Position numbers and translations under genes: made by a program. A DNA stretch of 64,000 nucleotides from Gordonia jacobaea (lineage in GTDB: Bacteria; Actinomycetota; Actinomycetes; Mycobacteriales; Mycobacteriaceae): the NCBI RefSeq assembly GCF_001186365.1, contig NZ_LDTZ01000016.1, positions 1 to 64,000 on the forward strand. Reading direction: 5' to 3'. The notes under the pieces were generated by a model. The model did not search any database. It was not told where the DNA came from and saw only the letters and a program-made list of their open reading frames with translations. Shown here one piece after another: positions 25,445 to 32,980 of this stretch (position 1 is its first letter; every line of letters begins with the position of its first letter).

Positions 25445-26458
25445 GTGAAGTCGACTTTCGCGGGTCTGGATCTGGGTTCCGAAGAGTTCGCGGGCATGGT
25501 GCGGACATCGTTGGGCCAGGTAGAGGAATTGTTGCTGTCCGAGTTGGCATCCGGCGACGACGTCATGACCGAGGCTGCGAGCCACCTGGCCAAGGCGGGT
25601 GGCAAGCGTTTCCGTCCGATGTTCGCGATCCTGGCCGCCCAGTTCGGGCCGCGTCCGGACGCGAGCGAGGTGATCACGGCCGCGACGGTCGTCGAGATGA
25701 TCCACCTCGCGACGCTCTATCACGACGACGTGATGGACGAGGCCCCGATGCGACGCGGCGCGCAGAGCGCCAATGCGCGGTGGTCCAACAGCATCGCGAT
25801 CCTCTCCGGCGACTATCTGTTCGCCCGCGCGTCGCGCCTGGTGTCGACGCTGGGGCCCGACCCGGTGCGGATCATCGCCGAGACCTTCGCCGAGCTGGTG
25901 ACGGGTCAGATGCGCGAGACCATCGGCGCCCGCGACGTCGACCCGATCGATCACTACTTGAAGGTGGTGTGGGAGAAGACCGGTTCGCTCATCGCGGCTG
26001 CCGGACGGTTCGGTGCGATGACCTCCGGTGCAACCTTGGACGACGTCGAGCGGCTCTCCCGACTCGGCGACATCGTCGGCACGGCGTTCCAGCTCTCCGA
26101 CGACATCATCGATATCCGTTCAGCCACAGGCGATTCGGGCAAAACGCCCGGAACCGACCTGCGTGAGGGTGTGCACACATTGCCGGTGCTCTACGCATTG
26201 GCCTACGACGATGCGGCGTCGAATAGGTTGCGCGAGCTGCTCGTCGTCGACGGTGGTGCCGCGAGGCCGCTGACCGACGACGCCGAGGTTGCCGAGGCGC
26301 TCGGCCTGCTCGTCGAGTCGCGTGGCATGACCCAGGCCAACGCGACGCTGCGCGGATACGCAGACGAGGCGGGGCAGGTTCTCGGCGCGCTTCCCGAGGG
26401 GCCCGCGCATGCCGCGTTGACGTCGCTGGTCGATTACACGATCGCGCGCACCGGGTAA
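25445..26458 (+). CDS. grcC: Polyprenyl diphosphate synthase (GrcC-like)
   Basis: The 337-residue trans-prenyltransferase has GGKRFRPMF, a first Asp-rich motif DDVMD in YHDDVMDEAPMRRG, the KTGSLIAAAGRFGA helix, and a second Asp-rich motif QLSDDIID. It elongates allylic diphosphates with isopentenyl diphosphate, most likely to make the side chain of menaquinone, given its place beside menJ and menG. GTG 25445 gives a length close to Rv0562 (GrcC1). The symbol is used by synteny. Confidence 0.9.
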   Translation: MKSTFAGLDLGSEEFAGMVRTSLGQVEELLLSELASGDDVMTEAASHLAKAGGKRFRPMFAILAAQFGPRPDASEVITAATVVEMIHLATLYHDDVMDEAPMRRGAQSANARWSNSIAILSGDYLFARASRLVSTLGPDPVRIIAETFAELVTGQMRETIGARDVDPIDHYLKVVWEKTGSLIAAAGRFGAMTSGATLDDVERLSRLGDIVGTAFQLSDDIIDIRSATGDSGKTPGTDLREGVHTLPVLYALAYDDAASNRLRELLVVDGGAARPLTDDAEVAEALGLLVESRGMTQANATLRGYADEAGQVLGALPEGPAHAALTSLVDYTIARTG

Positions 26459-26555
26459 CTCGCCGACGCCGCACGGAAACCCAACCGGACCCTGGATCGT
26501 TTGAGAAACTGAGAGCCCCGGCATCGCGTCGGAGGCGAGTTCGAACGAGGATCTG

Positions 26556-27410
26556 ATGCGAAACGGTGTGAAGACGGCACTTCTGCTCGGCACGATGTCT
26601 GCGTTGATCGTCGCGATCGGTGCCTGTTTCCGGAGTCCGACGATTCTGTGGGGGTCGGTGATCCTTGCGATCGCCGTGAACGGCTACGTGTACTTCAACA
26701 GCGCCAAGATGTCGCTGAAGGCGATGCACGCGCAGCCGGTGACGGAGGTCGAGGCGCCCGTGATGTACCGGGTGGTGCGCGAGCTCGCGACGCAGGCGCG
26801 GCAGCCGATGCCCGCGCTGTACATCAGTCCGACGGAGTCGCCTAACGCCTTTGCGACGGGCCGTAACCCGAAGAACGCGGCGGTGTGCTGCACGGCGGGA
26901 ATCCTGCGGCTCCTCGACGAACGGGAACTGCGCGCGGTGCTCGGGCACGAGCTCTCGCATGTCTACAACCGCGACATCCTGATCAGCTCGGTCGCGGGCG
27001 CGATGGCAGCGATCATCAGCGGTCTGGCGAACTTCGCGATGTTCTTCGGGATGTCGGGCAACCGCAACAACGGACCGAACCCGATCGCGCTGATCCTCAT
27101 CTCGCTGCTCGGGCCGTTCGCTGCGACGTTGATCAAGCTCGCGGTGTCGAGGTCGCGGGAGTTTCAGGCCGACAAGTCGGGTGCCGAACTGACGAACGAT
27201 CCGTTGGCGCTGGCGTCGGCGCTCGCCAAGATCTCCGGCGGCATCCAGGTGGCGCCGCTACCCCCGCAGCCCGACATCGCCGCGCAGAGCCACGCGATGA
27301 TCGAGAGTCCGTTCCGCGCCACCGACCGCATGGCCAAGATGTTCTCGACGCACCCGCCGACCGAGGAGCGCATCCGGCGCCTGCAGGAGATGGCGCGCCG
27401 GGGGGTCTAG
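26556..27410 (+). CDS. htpX: HtpX membrane zinc metalloprotease
   Basis: The 284-residue M48B protease has two N-terminal helices (about residues 7-45), the zinc motif [10 protein letters not shown] near 130, two more helices (about 145-190), and the third ligand in [13 protein letters not shown]. It removes misfolded membrane proteins. A His/Phe-rich [15 protein letters not shown] loop follows the active site as in mycobacterial HtpX. ATG 26556; the position matches Rv0563. Confidence 0.93.
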   Translation: MRNGVKTALLLGTMSALIVAIGACFRSPTILWGSVILAIAVNGYVYFNSAKMSLKAMHAQPVTEVEAPVMYRVVRELATQARQPMPALYISPTESPNAFATGRNPKNAAVCCTAGILRLLDERELRAVLGHELSHVYNRDILISSVAGAMAAIISGLANFAMFFGMSGNRNNGPNPIALILISLLGPFAATLIKLAVSRSREFQADKSGAELTNDPLALASALAKISGGIQVAPLPPQPDIAAQSHAMIESPFRATDRMAKMFSTHPPTEERIRRLQEMARRGV

Positions 27411-27552
27411 CGGGTCGTCGAGTCAAAAATCGACGAGCGTAGTGAGGAGGCTCGGAGCGAGAGCGGGCCCGCGCATCTGACTAGCGGGTCGCCGAGTGAG
27501 AATCGACGAGCGCAGCGAGGAGGCTCGGAGCGAGGGCGGGCCCGCGCATCTG
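27409..27552 (+). repeat. Tandem 70-base repeat after htpX
   Basis: Two tandem units of about 70 bases (27409-27479 and 27483-27552) differ at only a few positions. Each contains AATCGACGAGCG, GAGGAGGCTCGGAGCGAG and GCGGGCCCGCGCATCTG, the last including the perfect palindrome GCGGGCCCGC. They fill the entire htpX-yajQ convergent gap, so a terminator or structural role is possible. Confidence 0.75.
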
Positions 27553-27558
27553 TCCAGC

Positions 27559-28050
27559 TCAGCGGTAGTTGACGAACTGCAGGGCGATGCCGAAGTCCTC
27601 GCCCTTGAGGAGTGCGATGACGGACTGGAGGTCGTCGCGCTTCTTGCTCGACACGCGTAGTTCGTCGCCCTGAATCTGAGCCTTGACGCCCTTGGGGCCC
27701 TCGTCGCGGATCTTCTTGGAGATCTTCTTGGCGTGCTCGGAGTCGATGCCCTGCACGAGGTTGCCCGAGATCTTGTAGGTCTTGCCCGACGACTGGACCT
27801 CGCCGGCGTCGAACGCCTTGAGCGAGATGTCGCGGCGGATCAGCTTTTCCTTGAACACATCGAGAGCTGCCTGGGCGCGCTCTTCGGCGTCGGAGGTGAT
27901 GACGATCGTCTCTTCGCCGGACCAGTCGATGCCGGTGTTGGTGCCGCGGAAGTCGTAGCGCTGCGAGAGTTCCTTCGCGGCCTGGTTGAGGGCGTTATCG
28001 ACCTCCTGGCGGTCGATCTTGCTCACCACGTCGAACGATGAATCAGCCAT
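27559..28050 (-). CDS. yajQ: YajQ family nucleotide-binding protein
   Basis: The 163-residue protein has the family start [20 protein letters not shown], the central [17 protein letters not shown] and the end [16 protein letters not shown]. YajQ proteins have two ferredoxin-like domains; some bind c-di-GMP or other nucleotides (Xanthomonas member), which is notable with GGDEF and EAL genes in the window, though binding is not predictable from sequence. It is homologous in position to Rv0566c. ATG 28050. Confidence 0.92.
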   Translation of the reverse strand: MADSSFDVVSKIDRQEVDNALNQAAKELSQRYDFRGTNTGIDWSGEETIVITSDAEERAQAALDVFKEKLIRRDISLKAFDAGEVQSSGKTYKISGNLVQGIDSEHAKKISKKIRDEGPKGVKAQIQGDELRVSSKKRDDLQSVIALLKGEDFGIALQFVNYR

Positions 28051-28435
28051 GGATCACAGCGTAGCCCGACGCCGCTCGGGCCCGGGGCGAGTGGGGTGGT
28101 CTCGACAAGCTCGACCAGCGGGGTGCAGCTCGACCAGCGGGGGGCAGCTCGGGCGGTGGGTGGTCTCGACAAGCTCGACCAGCCGTTGGGGCTCGACCCG
28201 GCGGCGGGCGCTCGACCGGCGGTGGGTGGTCTCGACAGGCTCGACCAGCGGAGGGGCGCTCGACCAGCGAGAGGGTAGCTCGGCCGGCGGTGGTCTCGAC
28301 AAGCTCGACCAGCGAGGAGCAGCTCGACCAGCCGTAGGGCGTCGGGCTGACCTGCGGGTTTGCGTCGAAGACAGGGGTTCGTTGTATTCTTCTCGGCGTT
28401 GTTCTTACGGTCGTGAAGGTCGTGGGAAACAGCAC
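28051..28435. other. Repeat-filled gap upstream of tRNA-Tyr
   Basis: The first 280 bases are occupied by the hairpin repeat cluster (see 28098-28313) and half-copies such as GCTCGACCAGCGG. The last roughly 80 bases before the tRNA (28350-28435) are less repetitive and A/T-richer (GTTCGTTGTATTCTTCTCGG), a plausible tRNA promoter. No protein gene is supported. Confidence 0.55.
28098..28313. repeat. Cluster of four GGTCTCGACAAGCTCGACC hairpin repeats
   Basis: Full copies start at 28098, 28162, 28228 and 28292 (the third has AGG for AAG). Between them lie half-copies GCTCGACCAGCGG or GCTCGGCCGGCGG. Each full copy folds as TGGTC/GACCA plus an inner CGA/TCG stem with a CAAGC loop. Spacing is 64-66 bases. 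Two more copies are at 30519 and 30602, and variants at 22894 and 22980. No cas-like genes are present and the intervening sequences are not spacer-like. Confidence 0.8.
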
Positions 28436-28516
28436 GGCAGATTGCCCGAGCGGCCAATGGGAGCGGACTGTAAATCCGTCGCGAAAGCTACGCAGGTTCG
28501 AATCCTGCATCTGCCA
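28436..28516 (+). tRNA. tRNA-Tyr (GTA)
   Basis: The 81-base tRNA has acceptor GGCAGAT pairing with ATCTGCC, anticodon GTA at 28470-28472 in ACTGTAAAT, the long variable arm expected of tRNA-Tyr, and a T-arm GCAGGTTCGAATCCTGC. CCA is not encoded completely (discriminator A then C). Confidence 0.95.
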
Positions 28517-28640
28517 CAACGAGGTGAACGTCTGGTCGGCGGTCCATCGGAGAGCTGTGAAAGCAGCGATTTGGTGAGCCGCCGCATCGGTGTGTAACCT
28601 CGTTAAGGCTCTCCGGACGCCCGCAAGGGCTGCCGGAAAC

Positions 28641-28713
28641 GCCCCCTTAGCTCAGTCGGCAGAGCGTTTCCATGGTAAGGAAAAGGTCGACGGTTCGATT
28701 CCGTCAGGGGGCT
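28641..28713 (+). tRNA. tRNA-Thr (GGT)
   Basis: The 73-base tRNA has acceptor GCCCCCT / AGGGGGC, D-arm GCTCAGTCGGCAGAGC, anticodon GGT at 28674-28676 and T-loop GGTTCGATTCC. It precedes tRNA-Met and rpmG as in the mycobacterial thrT-metT-rpmG2 order. Confidence 0.95.
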
Positions 28714-28789
28714 CGGTAGGACTTGAACGCCCGACGCCGCAACGCCACCGCGAGGACTGCGTCCACGCTGACGGCGTTCATGTCACCAT

Positions 28790-28863
28790 GGCGGTGTAGC
28801 TCAGCTGGTTAGAGCGCACGACTCATAATCGTGAGGTCGAGGGATCGAGTCCCTCCACCGCTA
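28790..28863 (+). tRNA. tRNA-Met (CAT), elongator type
   Basis: The 74-base tRNA has acceptor GGCGGTG / CACCGCT (first pair G-T), anticodon CAT at 28824-28826, and T-arm GAGGGATCGAGTCCCTC. The paired first position and lack of the three G-C pairs typical of initiator anticodon stems favour elongator Met. An Ile-lysidine acceptor is a less likely alternative. Confidence 0.9.
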
Positions 28864-28951
28864 CACGTAAGGCTTGTCGCGCGGCCCGGGTCGGGCGAGG
28901 CGGCGCCTAGTGCTCCGACGACCCAGACCCACCCGAAAGAAGGCGAACCCA

Positions 28952-29119
28952 GTGGCTTCCTCAACTGACGTCCGGCCCAAGATCACCTTGGCCTGCGAGG
29001 TGTGCAAGCACCGCAACTACATCACCAAGAAGAACCGTCGTAACGATCCCGATCGCCTCGAGATCAAGAAGTTCTGCCCGAACTGCGGCAAGCACCAGGC
29101 GCACAAAGAGTCGCGCTGA
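28952..29119 (+). CDS. rpmG: 50S ribosomal protein L33
   Basis: The 55-residue ribosomal protein begins [20 protein letters not shown] and ends [15 protein letters not shown]. The two CxxC pairs form a zinc ribbon, so this is the zinc-containing L33 form. GTG 28952 gives the family length and follows a GAAAGAAGG ribosome-binding stretch at 28935-28943; longer upstream starts are rejected. It lies directly after tRNA-Met. Confidence 0.95.
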   Translation: MASSTDVRPKITLACEVCKHRNYITKKNRRNDPDRLEIKKFCPNCGKHQAHKESR

Positions 29120-29260
29120 TTTGTCGCTGAGGCCGATGGCCCGGAGCGTCGTCGGATGACGGTGTCAGTCAGGTTGTCGGTGCGCGATCGGATCGTCGAA
29201 TCCGGTTTGCGTAGTTCGGCGTTGTGCGTCGTCGCGAGATGCGCACCCACGAGTTTTGTG

Positions 29261-29298
29261 CAACTGCGGGCTGTCTCACACGAGGCAGCCCGCAGTTG
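29261..29298 (+). terminator. Terminator-like hairpin after rpmG
   Basis: A 13-bp perfect stem CAACTGCGGGCTG / CAGCCCGCAGTTG (29261-29273 and 29286-29298) extends inward by about three pairs around a short CACACG loop. It is followed by TCGTTC rather than a T-run. It lies 140 bases after the rpmG stop and ahead of hadAB. Confidence 0.65.
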
Positions 29299-29412
29299 TC
29301 GTTCAGATGAACAAGTTCAGTACAGTTGCCAGCGAGTATGCGTCTCGACGATGAGCGGTCAGCCCTCCGTCCGTCGGACGTACAGCCAAGTGCAGCGTGA
29401 GGAGTCCCACCG

Positions 29413-30498
29413 ATGTCACAGATCACCGATAGCGAGATCCAGGAACGGATCGACGCGTTGAAGAACGGTGTGAAACTGACTCCGGAAGAGATAGCGGCGC
29501 ACACCACGTCGATGGTCGGTTTCAACTACACGGTCGACGACTACTACGAGGTCGGTCGTGAAGAAATCCGCAAGCACGCTCGTGCGGTGCAGGACGCACA
29601 TCCCGTCCACTGGGACGAGGCAGCGGCTGCGGAGATGGGTCACGACACCCTGATCGCCGCGCCGACATTTGTCTCGGTGCTCGGGATCATCGCGCAGCGT
29701 CGGCTCTTCGAAGACATCGTCACCGGCTACGACCTGTGGCAGATCATGCAGACCGACCAGCGACTGATCTTTCACCAGCCCATCAAGGTGGGCGACCGAC
29801 TGATCTGCGACGTCTCGCTGGAGTCGTTCCGGCAGATGGGTGGCGCGGACGTGATGGTCACCAAGAACATCATCTGGAATCAGCACGACGAGCCGGTCAT
29901 GACGACATTCACCAGCCTTGTCGCGCGGGCTGCCGTCGACGCTGATCCCGAGGTCCTCGACGAGCTCGAGCACGTCATGATGAAGGTCGACAAGGAGCCG
30001 ACGCTGCCGCGTAGCGTGCACGGACCGTTCGACCGCTACAACGATCCGGACCCGGTCGTTGCGCCGAAGCCGTACTCGGCGATCAACTTCGACGACCTCG
30101 AGGTCGGCCAGGAGCTGACCCCGATGACCAAGACCCTCACGCGCGGAAATCTGGTCAACTATGCGGGTGTCGCGGGAGATCCCAACCCGATCCACTTCTC
30201 CGACGAGCTGGCCAAGGTCATCGGACTCGAGACTGTCGTCGCGCACGGCATGCAGACGATGGGCCTCGGCGCGAGCTTCATCACCGAGTTCGTCGGCGAC
30301 CCGGCCGCGGTCTACGAGTACAACGTGCGATTCACCAGCCCGGTGTACGTCTATCCCGACACCTACGCGAACGTCGACTTCACGGGCAAGATCAAGTCGC
30401 TCGACCCGGAGACTCGACGCGGCGTGATCAGCATCGTCGCCAAGCAGGGCGACCGCAAGATCTTCGGCCGCGCCCAGGCGCACGTGCAGTTCAACTGA
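29413..30498 (+). CDS. hadAB: Fused (3R)-hydroxyacyl-ACP dehydratase subunits HadA-HadB
   Basis: This 361-residue double-hotdog protein carries a HadA-like domain (about residues 5-175; PTFVSVLG, HQPIKVGDRL) followed after a linker by a HadB-like MaoC domain (about 220-361). The hydratase dyad is in AGVAGDPNPIHFS, with Asp about 256 and His about 261, and HGMQTMGLGAS follows. In M. tuberculosis HadA and HadB are separate polypeptides of the FAS-II dehydratase for mycolic acids. Here they are one chain, the form seen in several related genera. No hadC follows. ATG 29413 lies just after a GTGAGGAG ribosome-binding site. Confidence 0.92.
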   Translation: MSQITDSEIQERIDALKNGVKLTPEEIAAHTTSMVGFNYTVDDYYEVGREEIRKHARAVQDAHPVHWDEAAAAEMGHDTLIAAPTFVSVLGIIAQRRLFEDIVTGYDLWQIMQTDQRLIFHQPIKVGDRLICDVSLESFRQMGGADVMVTKNIIWNQHDEPVMTTFTSLVARAAVDADPEVLDELEHVMMKVDKEPTLPRSVHGPFDRYNDPDPVVAPKPYSAINFDDLEVGQELTPMTKTLTRGNLVNYAGVAGDPNPIHFSDELAKVIGLETVVAHGMQTMGLGASFITEFVGDPAAVYEYNVRFTSPVYVYPDTYANVDFTGKIKSLDPETRRGVISIVAKQGDRKIFGRAQAHVQFN

Positions 30499-30518
30499 CG
30501 CCTGCGGCTCGGCGGGGT

Positions 30519-30623
30519 GGTCTCGACAGGCTCGACCAGCGAGGGAAGCTCGACCAGCGGAGAATGCGCTCGGCCGGCGGGTGGGGGCTCGACCGGCGGG
30601 TGGTCTCGACAGGCTCGACCAGC
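30519..30623. repeat. Two hairpin repeats GGTCTCGACAGGCTCGACC
   Basis: Copies at 30519 and 30602 (AGG variant), with half-copies GCTCGACCAGCGG between, belong to the same family as 28098-28313. They fill the gap between the convergent hadAB and lipid-kinase genes, where they may act as a transcription stop for both strands. Confidence 0.75.
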
Positions 30624-30649
30624 GGGTGGGGCTCGGCGCGCGGGAGTGG

Positions 30650-31966
30650 TCAGGCGGCCTGATGGGTCGCCACGTGGACCGGCTGCCCGAGGGCGATGCG
30701 GAAGAGGGCGCGCACCGAGTCGAGCGCGCCGTCGGGCACGTCGGCCGACGGTGAGGCGCCGGGGTGCTGGCGGGCAATGCGGGCGCGCAGCACCTGGTGG
30801 CGGATCTCGAAGCGCACGGGCGCGGTCAGTGTTGCGGCCTCGCCGTCGATTCCCGCGTTGAGGTCGGTGTCCGAATCGATCTCGAACGTCGGCGCCACCC
30901 ATTCGCTCCACAGATGTTGTAGCCGTGTCGAACCGGGACGCGACGTCGGGTCGGCGATGACTGCGACGCCGAGCAGTCCGTCTTCGATGCTCGGGCGGGT
31001 ACCCGATCCGATGATGTGCCCGAGGCGATACTGGTTGTTGGACACCATGATTGCGGCGACGGACTCGTGTTCTGTGCCGTTGGGGTCGTGCCAGGAGACC
31101 GATGGCTGGTCGGCGTTGGGTCCGAGGACCTGCGACGCGACGTCGAGCAGCGTTTTGGCTTTGGCGTTGCGGTAGCTCTCGCGTTGGACGGCCTCGCCGT
31201 AGACGCCGAGCGAGACGTTGTTGACGAAGACCTGTCCGTTGACGACGCCGAGGTCGACGCGACGTTCACCACCTTCGACGAAGGAATCGAGGGCTCCGAC
31301 GGCGTCGTCGCGGTCGACGCCCAGGTCGAGTGCGAAGTGATTGCGGGTGCCCGACGGAATGCATGCGTAAGGCAGATCGTGCGTCGCCGCGACGTCGGCG
31401 ACGACCGCCTGCGAACCGTCGCCGCCCGCCATCGCAAGTGCATCGGCGCCGTCGGCGATGGCGCCCTCCGCGAGGGCTCGCAGATCGTCGCCCTTGACCA
31501 GTTCGATGGTCCGGTAACCCCGACGTTCCGCTTCGTCGGCGAGGTGGAGGCGGTCGGCTTTGCCGTCGCCGGAGCGTCGGTTGTAGATGAGCACCGGGGC
31601 GCTCGGGGGTGCGACGACGGGCAACGGCACCGAGACGCGGAACGCTCGCGACGCCGCCGCGATGGCGATCGCGAACAGCGCGATGACGACGAGCGTGCCG
31701 ATCAGCAACCACCAACTGCGCAGCACGACGATGACGATGGCGACCACAGCCAGGATCACCGCGATGACCAGTTCGGCGAGGCGTCGGTTCCCGATATTGA
31801 ACAAGCCGTCGACGGCCAGTCCCGCAGCGACGAGCAGCAGCACCAGCGCGATGAGTCCGACGGGGAATTGCTTGCCCGCCGAGACGATGGCGATCACCAC
31901 GCCGAGAGCGCCCGAGGCGAGCGAGAGGATGGCAAAACCGCGTCGTTGTCCCGCAGATTGTGTCAT
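30650..31966 (-). CDS. Diacylglycerol/lipid kinase (DAGK catalytic domain) with N-terminal membrane domain
   Basis: The 438-residue protein has four hydrophobic N-terminal segments (about residues 10-115), then a lipid-kinase domain. Visible are APVLIYNRRSGDGKADR, the nucleotide loop ALAMAGGDGSQAVVADVA, PSGTRNHFALDLGVDRD, and the C-terminal RPSIEDGLLGVAVI. It should phosphorylate a lipid (diacylglycerol or related) at the membrane. Its ATG (31966) overlaps the stop of the upstream EamA gene (TGATG), so it is translationally coupled to a putative exporter. Confidence 0.85.
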   Translation of the reverse strand: MTQSAGQRRGFAILSLASGALGVVIAIVSAGKQFPVGLIALVLLLVAAGLAVDGLFNIGNRRLAELVIAVILAVVAIVIVVLRSWWLLIGTLVVIALFAIAIAAASRAFRVSVPLPVVAPPSAPVLIYNRRSGDGKADRLHLADEAERRGYRTIELVKGDDLRALAEGAIADGADALAMAGGDGSQAVVADVAATHDLPYACIPSGTRNHFALDLGVDRDDAVGALDSFVEGGERRVDLGVVNGQVFVNNVSLGVYGEAVQRESYRNAKAKTLLDVASQVLGPNADQPSVSWHDPNGTEHESVAAIMVSNNQYRLGHIIGSGTRPSIEDGLLGVAVIADPTSRPGSTRLQHLWSEWVAPTFEIDSDTDLNAGIDGEAATLTAPVRFEIRHQVLRARIARQHPGASPSADVPDGALDSVRALFRIALGQPVHVATHQAA

Positions 31967-32967
31967 CAGCTCACGATACGCAGCCGACGAACAGTGAGGC
32001 GGGACATCGGGCTGCGGCGCATGGAACTGTCGCGGGATCGACTCCTGACAGTGAACGCAGCGCAGGCAATCACGGCGATGCCACCGGCTACGACCCCGAG
32101 CGAAACCCCCTCGTGCAGCAGCAGCGCGCCCCACGCCACCGAAAGGACGGGTTGGACGAGTTGCGTCTGACTGACGACGGTCATCGGCCCGATCGCGAGT
32201 CCGCGATACCAGGCGAAGAACCCGAGGAACATGCTGACGGCGCTGAGATATCCGAACGACGCCCACTGCGCCGCGCTGATGTCCGTCGGCGGTTGCAGGT
32301 GGATCGAGCGGGCAGAGACCATCGCCATGACAGGCAGCGCGAGCACCAGCGCCCAGCAGATCGTCTGCCACGCGCCGAGTTCGCGCGCGAGAATGCCGCC
32401 CTGGGCGTACCCGACCGCGCCGAGCACCACGGCGCAGAGCAGGTAGACGTCGTCGATACCGCTCGACGACGCTCCGCCGTGTGCGAGGAGCGCGAACGTG
32501 ACCGTTGCGATGGCACCCGCGGACGCACCGATCCAGAACCGCACGCCGGGACGTTCGCGGGTCAGCGTGACCGCGACGACGGCGGTCATCGCGGGAAGCA
32601 GTCCGACGATCACCGCGGCGTGGCCGGAATCGGAGTGTCGCAGGGCCAGGGACGTGAACAGCGGAAACCCGACGACCACGCCCGCGGCGACCGGAAGCAG
32701 GCGAAGCCACTGCCGGACGGTGGGGAAGCGGGTGCGCGTGACTCCGAGCGCGATGACGGCAAGTGCTGCCGCGACGACGGCCCTGCCGCATCCGACCAGC
32801 AGCGGGTCGAGTCCTGCGTCGCCGCCGGAACCGACGGCGATACGGGTCAGTGGCACCGAGAACGAGAACGCGGCCACCCCGACGAAGCCCCAGACCAGCC
32901 CGCTCGACGGTGTCTGGTGCGATAGCGGCGTCGAACTTGGTGCGATAGCGCTACTATTGTCTCTCAT
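31966..32967 (-). CDS. EamA/DMT-family transporter
   Basis: The 333-residue protein has ten hydrophobic helices in two EamA repeats (from about residue 25 and from about 185), with the typical SALRHSD-type and WALVLALPVMA segments. Drug/metabolite transporters export amino acids, nucleotides or drugs; the substrate is unknown. The ATG at 32967 overlaps, on the opposite strand, the ATG of the MocR regulator at 32966, so the pair shares a promoter/operator region inside the coding starts. The stop overlaps the downstream lipid-kinase start. Confidence 0.82.
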   Translation of the reverse strand: MRDNSSAIAPSSTPLSHQTPSSGLVWGFVGVAAFSFSVPLTRIAVGSGGDAGLDPLLVGCGRAVVAAALAVIALGVTRTRFPTVRQWLRLLPVAAGVVVGFPLFTSLALRHSDSGHAAVIVGLLPAMTAVVAVTLTRERPGVRFWIGASAGAIATVTFALLAHGGASSSGIDDVYLLCAVVLGAVGYAQGGILARELGAWQTICWALVLALPVMAMVSARSIHLQPPTDISAAQWASFGYLSAVSMFLGFFAWYRGLAIGPMTVVSQTQLVQPVLSVAWGALLLHEGVSLGVVAGGIAVIACAAFTVRSRSRDSSMRRSPMSRLTVRRLRIVS

Positions 32968-32980
32968 GTTTGACGATAGC
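32916..32980. promoter_or_regulatory. Putative MocR operator: direct repeats and palindrome at divergent starts
   Basis: GGTGCGATAGCG occurs at 32916-32927 and 32939-32950, 23 bases apart (about two helical turns), and a third partial copy TGACGATAGC lies at about 32971-32980. The second copy runs into the palindrome TAGCGCTA (32946-32953). A TACTAT -10-like hexamer lies at 32952-32957, eight bases before the A of ATG 32966, which would suit a leaderless MocR transcript. MocR/PdxR-type regulators commonly bind direct repeats near their own start. Confidence 0.5.

Noticed and set aside
24064..25677. Minus-strand open frame of about 537 codons overlapping menJ
   Set aside because: It is an Arg-rich out-of-frame shadow of menJ and grcC, typical of high-GC DNA.
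28098..28313. Regularly spaced repeats that resemble a CRISPR array
   Set aside because: Intervals contain half-copies of the same repeat rather than unique spacers, the repeat varies, and no cas genes are present.
29416..30777. Minus-strand open frame of 453 codons opposite hadAB
   Set aside because: The plus-strand HadAB reading is clear and conserved-looking; the opposite frame is an antisense shadow rich in Val/Asp/Arg.
32498..32965. 156-codon upstream extension of the MocR gene
   Set aside because: It is antisense to the EamA gene; the GntR helix-turn-helix begins right after ATG 32966.
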